From Pseudomonas syringae (lineage in GTDB: Bacteria > Pseudomonadota > Gammaproteobacteria > Pseudomonadales > Pseudomonadaceae), in assembly GCF_000737245.1 (NCBI RefSeq), contig NZ_JPQU01000014.1, positions 90,677-154,676 of the forward strand: 64,000 nt of DNA, given 5' to 3'. Each line of letters begins with the position of its first letter. Within the stretch, counting starts at the first letter, position 1. The notes beneath the pieces were generated by a model. That model searched no databases, had not been told where the DNA came from, and saw nothing but the letters and a program-made list of their open reading frames with translations. The position numbers were made by a program, and so were the translations under genes. Positions 34,569 through 44,960 of this stretch are shown here, piece by piece.

Positions 34569-36431
34569 ATGCTTTCTGGTTGGCTGCGCGCCTGTGCGCT
34601 TTTAGTAGTTGGGCTGGTCAGCGTTTCGGCGCTCGCTAATGAAAAACAACATACGGCTATCGTGGTTGGCGGCGGTCTTGCGGGCCTGACCGCGGCTTAC
34701 GAGCTGCAGGCCAAGGGCTGGCAGGTCACCGTGCTGGAAGCCAAACCAAGTCTGGGCGGCCGTTCCGGTCTGGCCACCAGCGAATGGATTGGCAACACCA
34801 AGGCGCAGCCTGCGCTGAACCAGTATCTGGAACGTTTCAAGCTGGCCACCGTGCCTGCGCCGGAATTCGTGCGTACGCCGGGTTACCTGATTGATGGTGT
34901 TTACTTCACCAAAGCCGATCTGGCTTTGAAGCAGCCAGCCACCGCCGAAGCCATGAAGCGCTACGACGAGACCCTGGACAACCTGGCGCGCTCCATCGAC
35001 AACCCGGAAAACCCGGCTCCAAACAGCACCCTGTTTGCCCTGGACCAGATCAACGTCGCCAACTGGCTGGATCGCTTGAAGCTGCCGGAAACTGCTCGTC
35101 AGTTGATCAACCAGCAGATTCGTACCCGCTATGACGAACCTTCGCGTCTGTCGCTCCTGTACTTCGCGCAACAGTCCCGGGTTTATCGCGACATCGACGA
35201 CCGTGACCTGCGCGCTTCCCGGCTGCCGGGGGGTAGTGCGGTATTGGCCGAAGCCTTCGCCAAACAGATCAAGACCATCAAGACCAACTCGCCAGTTTCC
35301 GCGATCATCCAGGAAAAGGATGGCGTGACGGTCAAGGCGGGCGCAGTGGGTTACAGCGCTGATTACGTGGTGCTGGCCGTGCCGTTGCGGGCTCTGAACA
35401 AGATTCAGATGACCCCGGCGCTGGACGCTCAGCACATGGGCGCGATCAAGGGCACCAACTACGGCTGGCGCGACCAGATCATGCTCAAGTTCAAGACGCC
35501 AGTGTGGGAAAGCAAGGCGCGCATGTCCGGTGAAATCTTCAGCAACACCGGCCTGGGCATGCTGTGGATCGAGCCTGCAGTAAAAGGTGGCGCCAACGTG
35601 GTGATCAACCTGTCGGGTGACAACGCACGCATCATGCAATCGTTCGGCGACAAGCAGTTGGTGGATCAGGTGCTGATTCGTCTGCACACCTTCTACCCAC
35701 AGGCGCGCGGTGCCTACACCGGCTACGAAATCCGTCGTTACAGTGTTGACCCGTCCACCGGTGGTTCGTATCTGGCCTTCGGTCCTGGGCAGATCAGCAA
35801 GTACTGGCGCCTGTGGGAAAAGCCGGTGCTGCGTGTAGCCTTCGCCGGCGAGCACACCGACACCCTCTACCCTGGCACCGTGGAAGGCGCACTGCGCTCC
35901 GGCCAACGTGCAGCCAGCCAGGTGCAGGATCTGGCGGCCGGCAAGTCGTTCGAACCGGTCAAAGTCGCGCCTCCTAAAGCCGCCGACGCGCCGAAAGAAT
36001 CCAATGGCAACTTCTTCAGCAACCTGTTCGGCGGTTCGTCTGACAAAACTGAAGCCAAGAAGCCTGAACCAGTGAAAGCTGCTGACGATAACAAGGCGAA
36101 AGAAAAAGGCTTCTTCTCCTGCCTGTTCGGTTGCGCTGACGAGCCGGTTGCCAAACCGGTCGAGAAAGCACCCGAGCCAGCGCCGGCTCCAGCGCCAGTC
36201 GCGCCGGTCGTTGCTCCGGTGGTTGAACCGGCCAAGCCAGAGCCCGCCAAAGCCGAGCCCGCGAAAAAGGCTCCGGCCAAACACGTCGAGCCTGCGAAGA
36301 AGACGCCAGCGCAGGTAGAAGCAGCGAAGAAAGAAGCGGCTAAAAAAGAAGCTGCCAAGAAAGAGGCGGCAAAGAAAGAAGCCGCTAAAAAAGCAGCGGC
36401 CAAGGCAAAAGCCGAGGACGCCAAGAACTGA
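34569..36431 (+). CDS. Exported FAD-dependent amine oxidase with Ala/Lys/Pro-rich tail
   Basis: A 620-residue flavoprotein. Signal peptide MLSGWLRACALLVVGLVSVSALANE; dinucleotide fold AIVVGGGLAGLTAAYELQAKGW with VLEAKPSLGGRSG; C-terminal FAD motif RVAFAGEHTDTLYPGTVEGALRSGQ (ends near 450). The oxidase part matches amine oxidases found beside bioA in Pseudomonas. Beyond residue 470 comes an unusual tail: two similar blocks (FFSNLFGG and FFSCLFGC), a Pro/Ala stretch, and four AAKKE repeats to the end. The tail could anchor the enzyme to the cell envelope. CGGAG precedes the ATG, and a strong terminator follows. Confidence 0.88.
   Translation: MLSGWLRACALLVVGLVSVSALANEKQHTAIVVGGGLAGLTAAYELQAKGWQVTVLEAKPSLGGRSGLATSEWIGNTKAQPALNQYLERFKLATVPAPEFVRTPGYLIDGVYFTKADLALKQPATAEAMKRYDETLDNLARSIDNPENPAPNSTLFALDQINVANWLDRLKLPETARQLINQQIRTRYDEPSRLSLLYFAQQSRVYRDIDDRDLRASRLPGGSAVLAEAFAKQIKTIKTNSPVSAIIQEKDGVTVKAGAVGYSADYVVLAVPLRALNKIQMTPALDAQHMGAIKGTNYGWRDQIMLKFKTPVWESKARMSGEIFSNTGLGMLWIEPAVKGGANVVINLSGDNARIMQSFGDKQLVDQVLIRLHTFYPQARGAYTGYEIRRYSVDPSTGGSYLAFGPGQISKYWRLWEKPVLRVAFAGEHTDTLYPGTVEGALRSGQRAASQVQDLAAGKSFEPVKVAPPKAADAPKESNGNFFSNLFGGSSDKTEAKKPEPVKAADDNKAKEKGFFSCLFGCADEPVAKPVEKAPEPAPAPAPVAPVVAPVVEPAKPEPAKAEPAKKAPAKHVEPAKKTPAQVEAAKKEAAKKEAAKKEAAKKEAAKKAAAKAKAEDAKN
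36329..36405 (+). repeat. 15-bp tandem repeats coding for AAKKE
   Basis: Four to five imperfect copies of a GCGGCTAAAAAAGAA-like unit encode (AAKKE)n at the end of the amine oxidase. Synonymous differences between copies suggest old, selected repeats rather than recent slippage. Confidence 0.8.
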
Positions 36432-36450
36432 TTGAGTTCTGGCTGAAATG

Positions 36451-36487
36451 AAAAAGGCGCGGTGCTGATCACCGCGCCTTTTTTTGT
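36451..36487 (+). terminator. Intrinsic terminator of the amine oxidase gene
   Basis: AAGGCGCGGTG and CACCGCGCCTT pair around a short loop, with seven T residues after and A residues before, so it could work in both directions. Confidence 0.92.
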
Positions 36488-36510
36488 GTGACGCACGCGT
36501 GCTGCGCATC

Positions 36511-36603
36511 CTGTGGGAGCGAATTCATTCGCGAATGCGGCTGTACTGTCGATGAACCTCTATCGGATTTAACGGCCTTTTCGCGAATGAATTCGCTCCC
36601 ACA
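36511..36603. repeat. REP pair, GAATTCATTCGCGAA class
   Basis: Inverted copies of TGTGGGAGCGAATTCATTCG between the amine oxidase terminator and ligB. Confidence 0.92.
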
Positions 36604-36688
36604 AGTCCTCTGCATGCCTTCAGATGGTTTGTGTCGGCCTAATATCCCGTAACCAACCCACTATTGTGCACAACCCATCGACAGCTAG

Positions 36689-38407
<1,719 letters not shown>

Positions 38408-38467
38408 TTTTTGTGCCGGGCCTTTCATTGTCACGCCCGGACGTCATGGTTATCAAAAGGAGTTCAT

Positions 38468-38878
38468 ATGAAAGTTTTTTCCCCGCTGGTCCTGCTGACC
38501 TGCTGCGGCCTGCTGGCGACTCCGCTGCTGGCCGCCGAGCAGGCGCCTGAGCCCAATGGCTGCCTGGCGAAGAGTCAGGAGATCAGTACAAAACTTGAAC
38601 AGGCCAAGGCTGATGGCAACAAAGAACAGCAGGCTGGACTGGAAAAAGCCCTGAGCGAGACCAAGGCCAATTGCACGGAAGCATCGTTGCTCAAACAGCG
38701 TGAACAGAAAGTGCTGGATGCCAAGCGTGAGGTCAGCCGCCGTCAGGCCGACCTGAACAAAGCCATGGCCAAAGGCGACCCGGAGCGGATCAACAAGCGT
38801 AAGGACAAACTGGCCGAGTCTCGTAAAGAACTGCAAGACGCCCAGACCGAGCTGGAAGAGATCCTGCCGGAGGATTGA
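38468..38878 (+). CDS. DUF1090 (YqjC-like) periplasmic protein
   Basis: About 136 residues: signal peptide ending LLATPLLAAEQ, a short Cys-containing region (NGCLAKSQEISTKLEQAK, ANCTEAS) and a long charged helix (VLDAKREVSRRQADLNKAM, LAESRKELQDAQTELEEI) that should form a coiled coil. This is the DUF1090 pattern; the function is unknown. ATG 38468 has AAAAGGAG upstream. Confidence 0.9.
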   Translation: MKVFSPLVLLTCCGLLATPLLAAEQAPEPNGCLAKSQEISTKLEQAKADGNKEQQAGLEKALSETKANCTEASLLKQREQKVLDAKREVSRRQADLNKAMAKGDPERINKRKDKLAESRKELQDAQTELEEILPED

Positions 38879-38898
38879 GCACACGCCATAACACATCC

Positions 38899-39395
38899 CC
38901 TGTGGGAGCGAGCTTGCCCGCGAAGACGGCTGAACAGTCAGTACATCTCTGGCGTCTGGAACACCGCCTTCGCAAGCAAGCTTGCTCCCACAGGTCCATC
39001 ATCGGCCGATGGAATCAATAACTGCGCCGGGAAGAGGTCAAGTACAGCCCCCGATATTTATCGTCTGAAATGCCGCGTAAGCACCTGTGGGAGCGAGCTT
39101 GCTCGCGAAGACGGCTGAACAGTCGGTACATCTCTGGCGTCTGGAATACCGCCTCGCAAGCAAGCTTGCTCCCACAGGTCCATCATCGCCCGATGGAATC
39201 AATAACTGCGCCGGGAAGAGGTCAAGTACAGCCCCCGATATTTATCGTCTGAAATGCCGCGTAAGCCCCTGTGGGAGCGAGCTTGCTCGCGAAGACGGCT
39301 GAACAGTCGGTACATCTCTGGCGTCTGGAATACCGCCTTCGCAAGCAAGCTTGCTCCCACAGGTCCATCATCGCCCGATGGAATCAATAACTGCG
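38899..39395. repeat. Tandem array of 2.7 copies of a 184/185-bp unit containing a REP pair
   Basis: Units start at 38899, 39084 and 39268, each with CCTGTGGGAGCGAGCTTGC, an inverted arm AAGCAAGCTTGCTCCCACAG about 75 nt later, and a spacer with GATGGAATCAATAACTGCG. The last unit is partial and runs into the 3' end of the cytochrome gene. The spacer in copies 1 and 2 contains a copy of that gene's last codons plus part of another REP class (CCGGGAAGAGGTCAAGTACA). No gene lies in this 505-nt gap. Confidence 0.93.
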
Positions 39396-39830
39396 AAACT
39401 CCTTATGGCACGCCTCGCACGCCGCTTCGACCTTGCTCACCGCCGGTGTCAGGGTGCTGTTTTTGAAGGGGCGTTCATTGCTGGCGGTTACCAGCTCACC
39501 GGTCGCTGACTCCAGCGAGCGGGCCAATTCCTCGAAGCGCTTTTGCTTCTGCCAGACGTCGTCCTTGGCGCTGGTGTGATCCGCCTCTTTAACTTGTGGG
39601 AAATGCTTCCAGGGTTCGTGGGCGAGGCCATCAAGTTTGAGGGCGCCGTCGCTGAAGCGCTGACCATCGAACGCCACACGTCCACGCAGCATGCCGCCCA
39701 GGTCTTCGCTGGTCTTGAGCATTTGCTTGAAGATCGCCTTGCGCTGACCCAGTGGCGAGTCAGGGTCCACACCGCCGCAAGCGCTCAACGTCATGCAGGT
39801 CAGCAGGACTACGCTCAGTCTCTTCCACAT
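39384..39830 (-). CDS. Cytochrome c' -type lipoprotein
   Basis: About 148 residues with a lipobox (TLSACGG) and a C-terminal haem motif CEACHKEFRSY, the layout of cytochrome c556/c' proteins with one haem near the end of a four-helix bundle. It should sit in the periplasm attached to a membrane. ATG 39830 is used; an in-frame TTG lies 9 nt further up, and neither has a strong ribosome site. The last codons were duplicated into the neighbouring tandem repeat. Confidence 0.88.
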   Translation of the reverse strand: MWKRLSVVLLTCMTLSACGGVDPDSPLGQRKAIFKQMLKTSEDLGGMLRGRVAFDGQRFSDGALKLDGLAHEPWKHFPQVKEADHTSAKDDVWQKQKRFEELARSLESATGELVTASNERPFKNSTLTPAVSKVEAACEACHKEFRSY

Positions 39831-39908
39831 CTTGATCAACCCAGCCCGAGGATAACGCCGGCCAGTATCCTCGACTGATCGGCGTAGTCCAGCGCTGAAT
39901 TGCCGCAG

Positions 39909-40310
39909 TCACGCAGGCATTGGCGTGGCCGAGGCCACAAACAGGCCGACGATCAACCCCAGGCCGACAAGCCAGGCCAGTGAGCGCAACGCCGCCCAAT
40001 CAGCCAGATAGAAGATGATGTAAAGCAGGCGGCTGGTGATGAACAGCACCGCGACCACATCAATGGTCACCAGCTGCGCGTTACCGGCAATGTGGGCGAT
40101 GATCACGGCGGCGGCGAAGCCGGGCAGGACTTCGAAGCTGTTCAGCTGCGCGGCATTGGCGCGGGCTGGCAGACCTTCCAGATTGTTCAGGAAATTGCGC
40201 GGGTTGTGATTGTGCTTGCCATTGAACTTGCCGCTCGAAAACTTGGCGATACCCGCACAGATGATCGGCAGAATAATCGCGATCAATACGCACCAGAAAG
40301 CAACCGTCAT
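39909..40310 (-). CDS. MAPEG-family membrane protein
   Basis: A 133-residue, four-helix membrane protein: FWCVLIAIILPIICAGIAKF, then the family signature NNLEGLPARANAAQLNSFEVLPGFAAAVIIAH, and two more hydrophobic segments (VVAVLFITSRLLYIIFYLADW and LAWLVGLGLIVGLFVA). MAPEG proteins include glutathione transferases and lipid-metabolising enzymes; bacterial members of this size are mostly uncharacterised. It starts 10 nt after the EamA permease gene ends upstream on the same strand, so co-transcription is likely. Confidence 0.9.
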   Translation of the reverse strand: MTVAFWCVLIAIILPIICAGIAKFSSGKFNGKHNHNPRNFLNNLEGLPARANAAQLNSFEVLPGFAAAVIIAHIAGNAQLVTIDVVAVLFITSRLLYIIFYLADWAALRSLAWLVGLGLIVGLFVASATPMPA

Positions 40311-40320
40311 AGCAGAATCC

Positions 40321-41160
40321 TTATAGTTTGAGTTTCATCACGAGCATACCCAGCAGGACCAGGCCACAAGCTAAGAGCCGGGGCCGACCGAAAGGTTCTT
40401 TTAAATAGCGCATCCCGAACAACACCACCAGAATCACGCTGACTTCGCGCAACGCCGCTGCCTCTGCCACCGAACCCAATTGCATCGCCCAGAGCACTAA
40501 AGCGTAGCTGAGTAACACGCACAGGCCGACACTCAACCCCAGCCGCCATTGCTCGCGCCAGAACAGGGTAAACGCCGGGCGTTTGTACACCACCGCCAGC
40601 ATCGGGAAAGGCCAGGCGCTGATCAGGGTCAGCCACACTAGATAGTCCAATGGGTGCGCGCCCATTTGCAGGGCTTGGCCATCAATCCAGGTGTAACAGC
40701 CGATGCACAGCCCGATCAGCGCGACCACCGGCAACAGCGACCACGGCAGCCGCTCACCACCCCCACCTTGCCAGAGCAGGCAGACTATACCGCATGGAAT
40801 CAGCAGAATGCCGAGCATTTGCTGGGTGCTAAGTTGTTCACCAGCGAAAATCAGAGTCAGGGCCAACACCACCAATGGCGATAACCCGCGCATCAACGGA
40901 TAGACCAGGCCCAGGTCACCGACGCGATAGGCCTTGATCAGCAAATACCGGTAGAGGAGTTCAAACAGTGCGGAGGCAATTATCCATGGCCAGATGGCAG
41001 CAGGTGGCGGCTCCACAAAGCCCACCGCCAGCACCGCGAACAGCAGCGCCACAAAGTCCATGCTGGCAATCACCAGCAGGCGCTCACCGCTGAACTTGAT
41101 CAGGGTATTCCAAGTGGCGTGCAGTAACGCCGCGATCAACACCAACACCGTAGCCAGCAA
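40321..41160 (-). CDS. EamA/DMT-family transporter
   Basis: About 279 residues with ten hydrophobic segments in two EamA halves (LLATVLVLIAALLHATWNTLIK ... LGILLIPCGIVCLLW, then LLPVVALIGLCIGCYTWID ... LLACGLVLLGMLVMKLKL). AREVSVILVVLFGMRYLKEPFG is typical of the second half. The start is uncertain: TTG 41160 has AGGGAG six nt before it and begins at the first membrane helix, while GTG 41211 would add 17 polar residues. The substrate is unknown. Confidence 0.82.
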   Translation of the reverse strand: MLATVLVLIAALLHATWNTLIKFSGERLLVIASMDFVALLFAVLAVGFVEPPPAAIWPWIIASALFELLYRYLLIKAYRVGDLGLVYPLMRGLSPLVVLALTLIFAGEQLSTQQMLGILLIPCGIVCLLWQGGGGERLPWSLLPVVALIGLCIGCYTWIDGQALQMGAHPLDYLVWLTLISAWPFPMLAVVYKRPAFTLFWREQWRLGLSVGLCVLLSYALVLWAMQLGSVAEAAALREVSVILVVLFGMRYLKEPFGRPRLLACGLVLLGMLVMKLKL

Positions 41161-41251
41161 GTGAATCTCCCTGATGTGAACGCGTGAAGGCGGTGAGGAT
41201 AGATGATTCACACAGTCTGTAGGAGCTGCCCAAGGCTGCGAATGCTTTTTT

Positions 41252-41341
41252 GTGGGACCGGCTTTAGCCGGGAAGACGTCGGTACATTCAATACATTTGC
41301 ATCGGCAGAGCTGCCGCCTTCCCGGCTAAAGCCGGTCCCAC
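41252..41341. repeat. REP pair, GACCGGCTTTAGCCGGGAAG class
   Basis: Inverted copies of GTGGGACCGGCTTTAGCCGG around about 45 nt in the divergent gap between the EamA permease and the TonB receptor. Confidence 0.92.
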
Positions 41342-41414
41342 GGATCTGTGCGTGCTCCGAGGCAGAGCGGCGCCATTCCTACAGGGTTATCTACCCTGTC
41401 ACACCTTGTCCAAC

Positions 41415-41450
41415 CTTTCTTAATAAGAATCCTTACGATTTGCGTTTCTC
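41415..41450 (+). promoter_or_regulatory. Possible Fur-type site before the TonB-dependent receptor gene
   Basis: TTCTTAATAAGAATCCTTAC is AT-rich with partial dyad symmetry in an otherwise GC-rich leader, 40 nt before the receptor start. It matches the Fur consensus only loosely, so this is a guess from position and composition. Confidence 0.25.
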
Positions 41451-41475
41451 GAAGCCCGACTCGTAAGGAAGCTCC

Positions 41476-43443
41476 ATGCATTCTGTTTTTCGTTTGCGGC
41501 CAGCCGTCGCTATGACGATGGTCGCCCTGGCGTGCCTTATCGCCCAAAGCACCTGCGCTCAAGCCGAGCAGAGCGCCGTCGTGCCGTTGACCCTCGAAGA
41601 AGTGACCGTAACAGCCGCCGGTTACGAACAGAGTGTGGAAAATGCGCCAGCGTCGGTGACGATCATTACCGGTGACGAACTGCGCAAGCGCTCGTTTCGC
41701 GATCTGACTGACGCCCTGCGCGATGTAGAAGGCGTCACGGTCAACGGCGGCGCCAACGAAACCGACATCTCCATTCGTGGCATGCCTGCCGATTACACGC
41801 TGATTCTGGTCGATGGCAAACGTCAGAGCGCCCGTGAGTCGCGGGTCAACGGCAACTCGGGTTATGAACAGAGCTTCATTCCACCGGCTGAAGCCATCGA
41901 GCGGATCGAAGTGGTGCGCGGCCCGATGTCTTCGCTGTACGGCTCGGACGCCATCGGCGGCGTGATCAACGTGATTACCCGCAAGGTCACCTCGGAGTGG
42001 GGCGGTTCGGTCACTTACGATTATTCGGCACGCCAGCACAGCGATCAGGGCAATGCCCGGCAGACCCAGTTTTACCTCAATGGTCCGTTGATTCAGGACA
42101 CCTTGGGGCTGCAAGTCTGGGGTCGTTATCTGGATCGTCAGGCCGATGACGATGTCGAGACCACCAACGGTTTCAGCAAGGCCGACCACAAGGACCTGAC
42201 CGCGCGCCTGGCCTTCACCCCGACCATCGATCATGACATCCTGCTGGAAGCCGGTGCCACACGCTTGAAGAACGGCGATGGCCTGAGCGCCAACTGGGCG
42301 ACTCGCGAGCAGGAAAACAACCGCGATCACTGGTCGATTTCTCACCAGGGTCGTTGGGACTGGGCGACGTCCGATATCTCGTTCGCCCAGGAGGAGTCCT
42401 CCCGCAAAGGTCTGGCCAGCGCAACCCAGACCGACGTGCTGGGCCGCAAGCCTACGGTGAAGAACTCGGTACTGGACGCCAAACTGGTGATGCCGACCGA
42501 GCACAACATCACCACCACCGGCCTGCAATGGAACGAAACCACCGTCACCGACTGGAACCAGGGCCTGGGCGACCGGGTGAATTACGAATATTCCGTGGTG
42601 CAGAAAGCGCTGTTCGCCGAAAACGAATGGGCAATGACCGATACGTTCTCGTTGACTACCGGCCTGCGCATGGACCATCACGAAGAGTACGGCGTGCACT
42701 TCAGCCCGCGCGTTTACGGGGTATGGAACGCCACCGACGATTGGACCTTCAAAGGCGGTGTTGCCCGCGGCTTCAAGGCGCCAGAACTGCGCGCCGTGAT
42801 CCAGGACTATGCCGTACTGCGTCGCAACACTTACGCGATGCTCGGTAACCCGGACCTCAAGCCAGAGACCAGCACCAACTATGAGCTGTCGGCGTTGTGG
42901 TCTAACCGCAACGACCTGTCGGCAGGCGCGACGGTGTTCTACAACGACTTCCAGGACAAGCTGTCCACCGTCACCACCGCAGAGCGCTTTAACGGCTACA
43001 TCATCATGGAGCGGGTAAACGTCGACAAGGCGGTCATTCGCGGCGTTGAGTTGAACGGCCGTTGGGACGTTGCTTCTGATCTGGCGCTCAAGGCCAACTA
43101 CACCTACACCGACTCTGAGCAGAAATCCGGTGCCAACGCTGGCGCACCGTTGGCCCTGACGCCGAAGCAGAAAGCCAATGTGCGCAGCGACTGGAAGCTG
43201 TCGGACAAGACCCAACTGTGGGCCTCGGTGAATTACTACGGCGAAGAGTACGGCAACACCATCACCGCCGAATCGTCACCGGGCTACACCACGGCTGATT
43301 TTGGCGGCTCGTATGAGCTAACCAAAAACGTCTCGTTCAATGCCGCGCTCTACAACGTGGCCGACAAGCGCCTGGATGATGAAACCTACGGCACCGTGAA
43401 CTACGGCCGCACCCTGTGGGCTTCGACGACAGTGCGGTTTTGA
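41476..43443 (+). CDS. TonB-dependent outer-membrane receptor (siderophore/colicin I receptor type)
   Basis: A 655-residue receptor: signal peptide to about residue 31 (STCAQAEQS), TonB-box region TLEEVTVTAAGYEQSVENAP, plug domain (ASVTIITGDELRKRSFRDLTDALRDVEGV ... EVVRGPMSSLYGSDAIGGVINVITRK) and a 22-strand barrel ending in aromatic Phe (TTVRF). Length and motifs are those of the CirA/FepA-type receptors for catecholate siderophores. A two-component system of the PfeRS/PirRS style lies next to it on the opposite strand, which supports induction by its ligand. The specific siderophore is not readable. Confidence 0.93.
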   Translation: MHSVFRLRPAVAMTMVALACLIAQSTCAQAEQSAVVPLTLEEVTVTAAGYEQSVENAPASVTIITGDELRKRSFRDLTDALRDVEGVTVNGGANETDISIRGMPADYTLILVDGKRQSARESRVNGNSGYEQSFIPPAEAIERIEVVRGPMSSLYGSDAIGGVINVITRKVTSEWGGSVTYDYSARQHSDQGNARQTQFYLNGPLIQDTLGLQVWGRYLDRQADDDVETTNGFSKADHKDLTARLAFTPTIDHDILLEAGATRLKNGDGLSANWATREQENNRDHWSISHQGRWDWATSDISFAQEESSRKGLASATQTDVLGRKPTVKNSVLDAKLVMPTEHNITTTGLQWNETTVTDWNQGLGDRVNYEYSVVQKALFAENEWAMTDTFSLTTGLRMDHHEEYGVHFSPRVYGVWNATDDWTFKGGVARGFKAPELRAVIQDYAVLRRNTYAMLGNPDLKPETSTNYELSALWSNRNDLSAGATVFYNDFQDKLSTVTTAERFNGYIIMERVNVDKAVIRGVELNGRWDVASDLALKANYTYTDSEQKSGANAGAPLALTPKQKANVRSDWKLSDKTQLWASVNYYGEEYGNTITAESSPGYTTADFGGSYELTKNVSFNAALYNVADKRLDDETYGTVNYGRTLWASTTVRF

Positions 43444-43452
43444 GGTCCATTT

Positions 43453-43540
43453 GTTGGAGCGAGGCTTGCCCGCGAAGAACGATAACGCGGTGTGCATGCT
43501 TAACCGCGTCGGCTGGTTCGCGGGCAAGCCTCGCTCCAAC
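43453..43540. repeat. REP pair, GTTGGAGCGAGGCTTGCCCG class
   Basis: Inverted arms of the same class as those flanking the RAYT gene, between the convergent receptor and sensor kinase genes. Confidence 0.92.
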
Positions 43541-43580
43541 AGAAATAGGATTCCAACCATGTGGATCACCCCATCGGGTT

Positions 43581-44960
43581 TCACGCCGGCTCAGGCGCTG
43601 CGGGCAGACGCACCACGGCGCATAAACCAGCGGGAGGCCGATTTTCCAGGGCCAGTTCCCCACCGTGCGCCTGGATACACGCGCGGGCTATGGCCAACCC
43701 CAGGCCTAGCCCGCCACCTTGACTGACATCCGCACCGCCACGTCCCAATTGCACGAACGGCTCGAACACCTGAGTCAGCCAGGCCGGATCAATCCCCGGT
43801 CCATGATCGAGAATCTCCAGCCGAACCATCCCGCCTTCCTCGCGAACCATATGGATTTGCGCATCTCCCGCATGACGCAGCGCGTTATCGATCAGGTTGG
43901 TCAGCGCCCGCTTGAGCGCCAATGGCCGGCAACGACAGCTGATCGCTTCGCCGGACTGCCACGTGACCGGCTGCTCCATAGTTCGATAGCGCCGGGCCAG
44001 ATCGTCGAGCATCTCGTTCAGGGACACCGTCACCGTGGGCTCCTGCACCGCATCGCCGCGCACGAAATTGAGGGTCTCGGCGACCATGGCGCGCAGCTCG
44101 TCGAGGCTTTCCAGCATGTCGTCACGCAGTGGCCCGTCTTCGATCAACTCCACTTGCAAACGCAACTCGGTGATCGGCGTATTCAGATCGTGACTGACCG
44201 CCGCCAGCATGCGCGTGCGGCCCTCGACATGGCGGGCGATCCGTTCCTGCATCACATTGAAGGCCGTGGTCAGATCCCGCGCTTCCTGCGGGCCGCTCAA
44301 CGGCAGAGGCGAAATCCACTCGCCACGGCTGACCCGTTCCGTTGCTTCGGCCAGGGTCTTGACCGGCTGCACCACGCGGCGCATGAAGAAAATCACGATC
44401 AGCAACACCGGAATGGTCGTCACCGGCAGGGTATACGCCAGCAAGCGACTCCACTCATAGGCGCCCGCCGGGTGCTGCAAGGAGTTCAGGCTCTGTCCGT
44501 CGGGCAAAATCAGGCTGGTGCGCAGCCGCAGAGGTGCCCAGCCCGCACGGAGAAATACCTGCTCCCGAGCCGGGCCACCGGTGGTGCGTTCCAGCTGAAT
44601 GTTCACCGGCATGTCCGGCGTCAACGCCAGCCGTTCGCGCAAGTCGCGGGCAAGGCGGCGCTCTTCCTTGTGCATATCAAAGGGGCTGACCTCGGGTTGT
44701 TGGGCAATCCAGAAGCGTGCGTCTGCGGTATCCATCGTCGCCAATACCCGCGAGGCGTCGGCGGCCGACAGCTCATGGGCAACGTGATAGGCGGTGACTA
44801 AGCGCTCAAGGGTCAACGTGCGCGACAGCGGATGGATCAGCGCCCCGGTGCGTTGCAGAAACAACATCGCAATGGCGTTGGAGGCCAGCAATGCCAGTAA
44901 TAAAAGCAGGCCCAGCTGATGGGTCATGCGTCGCGGCCAGCAGCGGCTCAGCAGTCTCAA
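43581..44960 (-). CDS. Two-component sensor histidine kinase
   Basis: About 459 residues: TM1 (LGLLLLLALLASNAIAMLFL), a periplasmic sensor of about 120 residues, TM2 (LAYTLPVTTIPVLLIVIFFM), HAMP linker, phospho-acceptor His257 in AAVSHDLNTPITELR, N box NLIDNALRHAG and the ATP lid DHGPGI...GGLGLGLAIA. The H box has Asn where most EnvZ-type kinases have Arg. A TTG start at 44960 overlaps the regulator stop as TTGA, giving coupled translation; an upstream start would run 48 nt into the regulator. The pair probably controls the adjacent TonB receptor. Confidence 0.9.
   Translation of the reverse strand: MRLLSRCWPRRMTHQLGLLLLLALLASNAIAMLFLQRTGALIHPLSRTLTLERLVTAYHVAHELSAADASRVLATMDTADARFWIAQQPEVSPFDMHKEERRLARDLRERLALTPDMPVNIQLERTTGGPAREQVFLRAGWAPLRLRTSLILPDGQSLNSLQHPAGAYEWSRLLAYTLPVTTIPVLLIVIFFMRRVVQPVKTLAEATERVSRGEWISPLPLSGPQEARDLTTAFNVMQERIARHVEGRTRMLAAVSHDLNTPITELRLQVELIEDGPLRDDMLESLDELRAMVAETLNFVRGDAVQEPTVTVSLNEMLDDLARRYRTMEQPVTWQSGEAISCRCRPLALKRALTNLIDNALRHAGDAQIHMVREEGGMVRLEILDHGPGIDPAWLTQVFEPFVQLGRGGADVSQGGGLGLGLAIARACIQAHGGELALENRPPAGLCAVVRLPAAPEPA

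Noticed and set aside
34602..36509. Long minus-strand open frame opposite the amine oxidase
   Set aside because: Low-complexity Phe/Leu/Arg text produced by the opposite strand of the repeat tail; the plus-strand gene has a signal peptide and FAD motifs.
38899..39395. Regularly spaced repeats that could suggest a CRISPR array
   Set aside because: The units are 184/185 bp direct duplications with near-identical spacers and internal REP arms, with no cas genes nearby.
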